From positions 1-16,798 of the forward strand of contig JBBSEZ010000204.1 of the NCBI GenBank assembly GCA_038239195.1: 16,798 nt of DNA, in the 5' to 3' direction. This document shows positions 13,442-16,798 of this stretch, piece after piece (position 1 is the stretch's first letter; every line of letters starts with the position of its first letter). The stretch is from JBBSEZ01 sp038239195 (GTDB lineage Bacteria; Planctomycetota; Planctomycetia; Gemmatales; Gemmataceae). A model generated the notes under the pieces. The model did not search any database, was not told where the DNA came from, and worked only from the letters and a program-made list of their open reading frames with translations. The translations under genes and the position numbers were made by a program.

Positions 13442-13945
13442 ATGAGGGCTCGTAGCGTGACGGTTTGTGCCTTGCTGGCCGCCGTGGGGGCGGTCGGGGC
13501 CGCGCGGGGGCGCAACGAGGCCCCCGAGGTCGGCGAGAAGGAGGCGCGGCAGGCCATCGCCACCTTCCTGAAAGACCCGCTGGGGCGCGCCGCCAGGGAC
13601 GCGGGGAAGAAGATCGCCGTGTTCGTGATCCAGAGCAAGGACGTGGAGGTCGTCGTCGGCAAGGAAGAGGCCGCCTGGCTCGGCAAGGAGGTCAAGCACG
13701 GCGGGCTGCTGACGATGGCGTACCTCGCCGGCAGCGCCCAGTCGCAGCTCGACACCGGCGTGGTGCGGCACGACCCGCACAGCGGGCTGGTCCAGGTGTT
13801 TCGCGTCTACCGCACCCTCCAGCAGAAGGACAAGAAGTACAAGGTCGCGGAGGTGGAGAAACTCCTCGCGCTGCACCGCGAAGGCAAGTTGATGAAGCAC
13901 CTTGCCGACCTCCACGAGAAGCGCCCGAAGAAGGGGCCGCGTTGA
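13442..13945 (+). CDS. Secreted protein of unknown function
   Basis: 167 aa. A signal peptide (about 1-22: basic start, hydrophobic 'VTVCALLAAVGAVGAA') precedes a Lys- and Glu-rich soluble domain. The domain contains 'EARQAIATFLKDP', a beta strand 'KIAVFVIQSKDVEVVVG' and 'LLTMAYLAGSAQSQLDTG', which suggests a helix-strand-helix body. The tail is basic ('KRPKKGPR'). I do not recognise the family. The start is supported by GAGGAG about 5 nt before the ATG and by the signal peptide that follows directly. Codons show the strong third-position GC expected here. The gene stands alone, with a duplicated palindromic site upstream and a 15-bp hairpin downstream. Confidence 0.75.
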   Translation: MRARSVTVCALLAAVGAVGAARGRNEAPEVGEKEARQAIATFLKDPLGRAARDAGKKIAVFVIQSKDVEVVVGKEEAAWLGKEVKHGGLLTMAYLAGSAQSQLDTGVVRHDPHSGLVQVFRVYRTLQQKDKKYKVAEVEKLLALHREGKLMKHLADLHEKRPKKGPR

Positions 13946-14458
13946 GGGGAGGGCGCCCGGTTCGCGTTTGCAGACCACCGCCTCCGGGAACGCTAAGGCC
14001 GCAAGCGGCGGCCGGGGAGGGCGCCGCTTGCGGCCTGGCGGGGGCTCGGGGGGAGATGCGCTCGGGCACCCTCTTCGAGGTTCACCCAGCGGGCGCGGGA
14101 CCAGGAAGGGCCAAGGGACCAGGCCCCTCCTGGCTTCGACCTGCTCCTGCTCAACTTGGCCAGGCTGACAAGGCCCTCCACAGAGAACGGAAGAACTCCC
14201 GCCACCCCCCGCGTGCAGCCAGGCGGCCGGTCTTGGCCGACGCGTTGGGCGAGCGCAAACCTGTGTCGTTGGAGGCCTGGCTTCGCCGTTCGCTCAGGCC
14301 CGGTGAGGCAAGCTGATTCGTGGCTGTCATGGTTCGCACCGTCGTCCTTTCTTTGAGGGCTCGCCCAGAGGCGAAGAGTAAGTTCGGTCGTCTCGACCGG
14401 GCACGTTCTCCCGGCAAGCTGGCTCCCTGGGCGCAAGGAACGTGGCTGAAATGCCGTC
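13946..14458. other. 513-bp spacer between 13942-13945 stop and the minus-strand PDZ gene
   Basis: No gene is supported. It contains the hairpin 13996-14036 and a short stretch (14084-14098) identical to the 3' part of the neighbouring PDZ gene. The remaining open frames are low in coding character. Confidence 0.55.
13996..14036 (+). terminator. Perfect 15-bp hairpin after 13442-13945
   Basis: AGGCCGCAAGCGGCG (13996-14010) and its exact complement (14022-14036) enclose an 11-nt loop, 50 bp after the stop codon at 13945. There is no T-run. It could be a terminator or a dispersed palindromic repeat. Confidence 0.55.
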
Positions 14459-14525
14459 TTAGTGGGTGGCTTCGCTCTCCACGTCGAGGCGCACAGAGGC
14501 ACCCAGATTGACCCAGCGGGCGCGG
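14084..14525. repeat. Short direct repeat: part of the PDZ gene 3' end copied downstream
   Basis: ACCCAGCGGGCGCGG occurs at 14084-14098 and again at 14511-14525 inside the PDZ gene, where its complement encodes 'RARWVN'. The minus-strand frame through the first copy also reads 'RARWVNL'. Flanking GCACC and GGAAGG are also shared with different spacing. This may be a relic of a tandem duplication. Confidence 0.35.
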
Positions 14526-14746
14526 ACCTCGCCGGAAGGCAGGCGCACCTCGACGCGCCCCCGGCCGTCCCAGCGCTCGAGCAGCAGCGGCCCCAGGGCG
14601 CTCGTCGCCACCGGCACCCGGTGCAACGACACGATCACCTGGCCCCGCCGAAAGCCCGCCCGCCTCGCGGCGCTTCGGGCCGCGACCCCGTGTACTTCCC
14701 AGCCGGCCGCCGTCGCCACCAACTTCAAACCGTGTTGGCACACCAC
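14459..14746 (-). CDS. Small PDZ-like protein with GTG start
   Basis: 95 aa. It reads as one PDZ-like fold: 'GLKLVATAAGWEVHGV' (first strands), 'ARSAARRAGFRRGQVIVSLHRVPV' (the A-x-x-A-G-[FL]-x-x-G-[DQ]-x-I pattern), then 'LLLERWDGRGRVEVRLPSGEV' (final strands). The usual Asp after the second Gly is Gln. No signal peptide is visible, so it may act in the cytoplasm or be a fragment of an exported protein. The start is the GTG at 14746, since AAAAGGAG ends 6 nt upstream. The frame remains open to 14965, but that part is low in coding character and overlaps the leader element. The second, adjacent GTG (14743) is also possible. It is probably a relative of the PDZ gene at 11203. Confidence 0.6.
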   Translation of the reverse strand: MVCQHGLKLVATAAGWEVHGVAARSAARRAGFRRGQVIVSLHRVPVATSALGPLLLERWDGRGRVEVRLPSGEVRARWVNLGASVRLDVESEATH

Positions 14747-14906
14747 GATCGTCTCCTTTTCGAAATGTCGTTGCAGTCTGCGGGTAGTCGGGCTTGCCGC
14801 GCCGGAAGGCCCCCGTCCTGACAAAGTCCGAAGCGGCACGGCCGGCCGCGGACCGCGTGGGGGTCGGGCGAGCAGGCATGGTGCCTCTTCCGCCGTGACC
14901 ACGGGC

Positions 14907-14964
14907 TGTTCGGGCCGTGCTTCTCTTCCCCTGTTCCATTGCGCTTGAGGCAGGGGGCCGAACA
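14907..14964 (-). promoter_or_regulatory. Conserved leader element, copy 2 (upstream of the PDZ gene 14459-14746)
   Basis: Read on the minus strand, TGTTCGG-N11-AAGCGCAATG occupies 14964-14937. An inner stem CCCCTG/CAGGGG (14956-14951 with 14933-14928) puts AAGCGCAATG in a 17-nt loop. The outer TGTTCGG pairs perfectly with CCGAACA (14913-14907). The core ends 190 nt before the GTG start codon. This copy has the most complete structure. Confidence 0.6.
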
Positions 14965-15125
14965 CGCATTTCCGAAGGGCTCGGCCAGCTGCGAAGTGGC
15001 CCCGGCACGAGCTCCCCCCGCGGCAACAGGAGAGTGGCTCGCCGGGGAACGAGGAGGTCGCGCTCGACCTTGCGCCGGAGGCGAGTTACGGCGCGAAGAT
15101 TTCCGATCGGGAGGGCCGCGCAGGG

Positions 15126-15171
15126 AAAAACGCTGTCGGGACATGCCCCAAGGGGCGCCCCGACAGCGTTT
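15126..15171 (-). terminator. Rho-independent terminator of the metalloprotease gene
   Basis: AAACGCTGTCGGG (15128-15140) and CCCGACAGCGTTT (15159-15171) form a perfect 13-bp stem. Read on the minus strand, a run of five T (15130-15126) starts in the end of the stem. It lies 55 bp after the stop codon of 15226-16254. The loop contains a second small GCCCC/GGGGC stem. Confidence 0.85.
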
Positions 15172-15225
15172 CAGGCGAGCAGTTCACGCTCCGTGCCGAA
15201 GCAGGTGCCTCCGGTCACGACCTTC

Positions 15226-16254
15226 TCACCACCCCTGGTCGCGCAGGGCCCCTAGACCAAGGGGGCCCGGGTCGTGGATCGATTCACCCGGGTTCAGCAC
15301 GGGGGTCATGAGCGAGTTTGGGTTCCCTGCCGGATACGTGGCCTCATCCAGGTGATGATAACTCGATCCGGGTTGCCAGGTGCTGGGCGCATAAAGCCGC
15401 GCCCGCTGGTTGCCGTTCGCCGCCGTGGCCTTCGGCCCGTTGAAGTAGACGCCGTTGCTCGTCAACTGGGCCCCCAGGGCCGTCGAGGGGCTCGGGAACG
15501 AGATCAGCTTCTTGCCTGCCCCGTTCTCGGTGAAGCGGTCGTAGGCCGTGGGCAAACCGGTGCCGAAGCCCCACTTCCCCTGCTTGTCGCTCCCGACGTC
15601 CATCGAGCCGAGGAAGCCCAGGCCGTGCCCCAGTTCGTGCAGCACGACGCTCATGAGGTCGTACTTGTCCTTGGGCGTTTTCCCGTCGGTGCCAAAGTAC
15701 CAGTTCGAGAAGTCACTGCTGAAGTTCGCCACGATGTGAGGCTGGCCAGGGGCCAGATCGACCTTGGCGAGCTTATTCGCGAGCGCGACCGCATACCAGG
15801 TCTTGGCCACGGGAGCGTTCGCGAAATCGCGCTTGAACGTTTTCGGCCCCGCGCTGCCCAACACGTTGGTGCCCAGTGGCTTCCAATGAGCCTCGACGCG
15901 AATGGGGACGGAGGACGTCAGCAGCGCCCCCCACACGTCGACCGCACCCTGGAACGACTTCTTGGCGTCGGCGGGGAACCCGACGTAGGTCACCTGGAAG
16001 GTGGTCGTCGCCCTGGCCTTCCTCTGCATGACCTTCAGGGCCGCCGGCCGGGGCGAGACCCGGGTGTTCTTCGCCAGCCGACCCGCCCGCAGGACCACGA
16101 GCTTTTGCGGGAGGGCCCCGGCCGACTTCTTCCCCTTGCCGCCGGGCCGCTGCCCCTCAGCCCGAGGCAAGAGGGCCACGGTCAGGAGGAGGCACGACAG
16201 CAGGCCGACGCCAAGGACCGTCCACCACCGACGCATGCTTCTGAGACGCAACAT
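15226..16254 (-). CDS. Secreted zinc metalloprotease with HELGHGLG motif
   Basis: 342 aa. A signal peptide or anchor (about 8-34: basic 'RRWW', hydrophobic 'LGVGLLSCLLLTVALL') and a Lys-rich linker precede the enzyme domain. H206-E-L-G-H210 gives two zinc ligands and the catalytic Glu. 'GLG' follows as in metzincins, but the expected third ligand (His or Asp three residues after that Gly) is a Gly. Later blocks 'SSYHHLDEATY' (298-308), 'SLMTPVL' (314-320, possible Met-turn) and a C-terminal 'LGLGALRDQGW' match a bacterial matrixin-like family that ends in '[LI]xxLxDxGW'. It probably cleaves extracellular protein, with substrate unknown. The start is the ATG at 16254, with TGGAG 6 nt upstream; the TTG at 16260 is too close to that site. 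A terminator follows at 15126-15171, and a copy of the conserved leader element lies 122 nt upstream. Confidence 0.88.
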   Translation of the reverse strand: MLRLRSMRRWWTVLGVGLLSCLLLTVALLPRAEGQRPGGKGKKSAGALPQKLVVLRAGRLAKNTRVSPRPAALKVMQRKARATTTFQVTYVGFPADAKKSFQGAVDVWGALLTSSVPIRVEAHWKPLGTNVLGSAGPKTFKRDFANAPVAKTWYAVALANKLAKVDLAPGQPHIVANFSSDFSNWYFGTDGKTPKDKYDLMSVVLHELGHGLGFLGSMDVGSDKQGKWGFGTGLPTAYDRFTENGAGKKLISFPSPSTALGAQLTSNGVYFNGPKATAANGNQRARLYAPSTWQPGSSYHHLDEATYPAGNPNSLMTPVLNPGESIHDPGPLGLGALRDQGW

Positions 16255-16356
16255 TCGCAACTCCAGCTAGAAGAACGTGGATCGCCCCAATCGGGCCCCA
16301 CGGTCTGCCAGGCGAGCAATCGTTACCGTCCGCGAGGCTGCCCGCCGGTGCCCCGC

Positions 16357-16404
16357 GTTCGTCGCTTCCGATATCCCATTGCGCTTGGCGAAGCGGACCG
16401 AACA
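16357..16404 (-). promoter_or_regulatory. Conserved leader element, copy 3 (upstream of the metalloprotease)
   Basis: Read on the minus strand, TGTTCGG-N11-AAGCGCAATG occupies 16404-16377. An inner stem CGCTTC/GAAGCG (16395-16390 with 16368-16363) encloses AAGCGCAATG, and an outer GTTCG/CGAAC pair (16403-16399 with 16361-16357) closes it. The core ends 122 nt before the ATG at 16254. Confidence 0.6.
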
Positions 16405-16496
16405 GAAAATTCCGCCTTGGAGGGGGGGGAGTGGCTGCGGTCGGCCCAGCCAGATGCCTCGGGGAGCGCCCCTGTTGTTGGGAGGGTGGGTGCATG

Positions 16497-16529
16497 AGGC
16501 CCCCTCCCGCCCGTCGGGGGAGGGCCTCG
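16497..16529. repeat. GC-rich imperfect hairpin
   Basis: GAGGCCC and GGGCCTC pair, and the stem continues inward through the C-rich and G-rich flanks after one C-A mismatch. It lies between the partial and the full leader elements. The role is unknown. Confidence 0.45.
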
Positions 16530-16583
16530 GCCACGTGGCCCGACCGGGAGGCTCGCTTTTCTGTCTCGCAGGCGTCTCGACGC

Positions 16584-16604
16584 TTCTCCCATTGCGCTCG
16601 AGGA
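16584..16604 (-). other. Partial copy of the leader element
   Basis: On the minus strand AGCGCAATGGGA (16598-16587) matches the 3' half of the conserved element. The upstream TGTTCGG half is absent; TCTTCC stands near the expected place. It lies about 335 nt before the metalloprotease start, beyond copy 3. It may be a degenerate tandem copy. Confidence 0.35.
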
Positions 16605-16798
16605 CGGGTGGAAGAGGCCACAGCGAGGCGGGCAAAGCAGTTCTGAGGAACGACAGATTTGTCGCACCTCGACGGCGGCGCAAGTCAAGGGTAGAACGGC
16701 CCTTGCCGTGCCCCGTGCCCCGCAGCAGCGGGGAGGACAGCTTTTCTTCGCACCTCTGGTTTTTCGGGCCTGTGCCGGTAGAAGTGGTACTTGCCGGA

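Larger units (their letters stand above)
14747..15225. other. 479-bp spacer between the metalloprotease and the minus-strand PDZ gene
   Basis: It holds the protease terminator (15126-15171) and a copy of the conserved leader element (14907-14964). I see no gene. The open frames covering it are Arg/Gly/Pro-rich and not protein-like. Confidence 0.6.
16255..16798. other. 544-bp region upstream of the metalloprotease to the window end
   Basis: No gene is supported. It contains the leader element copy at 16357-16404, a GC-rich imperfect hairpin (16497-16529), a partial leader copy (16584-16604), CGACA/TGTCG (16651-16664) and a small CCCCGC/GCGGGG hairpin (16718-16733) followed on plus by a T-rich stretch. 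A minus-strand frame open from the window edge to about 16690 could be the end of a further gene but cannot be identified. Confidence 0.55.

Noticed and set aside
14459..14965. Longer form of the minus-strand PDZ gene starting at 14965
   Set aside because: The extra 73 residues are not protein-like and would cover the conserved leader element; a good ribosome-binding site precedes the GTG at 14746.
16690..16798. Open frame entering from the window edge on the minus strand
   Set aside because: Only about 36 residues ending in 'GPFYP', with no recognisable family; it could be the end of a gene but cannot be supported.

Overview
The window is high-GC DNA with no rRNA, tRNA, CRISPR array or transposase. 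Its gene content points to a planctomycete, most likely from the Gemmata-like group. The evidence is a DUF1501 protein with a Tat-type signal, an ECF sigma factor overlapping a large Ser/Thr kinase with a zinc ribbon and TPR-like tail, zinc-ribbon membrane proteins, many small secreted proteins, and a small 'EELRDxLHxQPFxPFRL' protein. The assignment comes from family recognition, not from a database search.

Layout. 1-150 is C/G homopolymer-rich sequence that replaces the first half of a gene. 151-3547 (+) holds three tandem paralogues of one uncharacterised family: a truncated copy, a zinc-ribbon/membrane-anchored copy and a secreted copy. 3584-3638 is a large hairpin between convergent genes. 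3648-4799 (-) is a probable outer-membrane beta-barrel protein with a polyglycine insert. 5000-8803 (-) is a sigma factor-kinase operon whose kinase frame is broken at a run of eight G. 8850-8943 is a long palindrome enclosing three 14-bp tandem units. 8980-10392 (-) is the DUF1501 protein. The rest, 10393-16798, is sparse: two small PDZ-like proteins (11203-11664 + and 14459-14746 -), a three-helix membrane protein (11937-12467 -), the small conserved protein (12616-12873 +), a secreted protein of unknown function (13442-13945 +) and a secreted HELGH metalloprotease (15226-16254 -), with long non-coding spacers between them.

Function. The sigma factor and kinase overlap by 8 bp and probably form one signalling unit. 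Most other products are exported or membrane-bound (outer membrane protein, DUF1501, PDZ proteins, protease, paralogue family), so this is an envelope and secretion neighbourhood.

Most interesting observation. Three of the exported or PDZ genes (11203, 14459-14746, 15226-16254) carry, 120-190 nt upstream of their start codons and in the sense orientation, an element TGTTCGG-N11-AAGCGCAATG with identical internal spacing. In each copy the conserved AAGCGCAATG lies in the loop of a possible stem whose arms differ in sequence between copies but still pair. This looks like an undescribed structured leader RNA or a shared operator. A partial fourth copy lies at 16584-16604.
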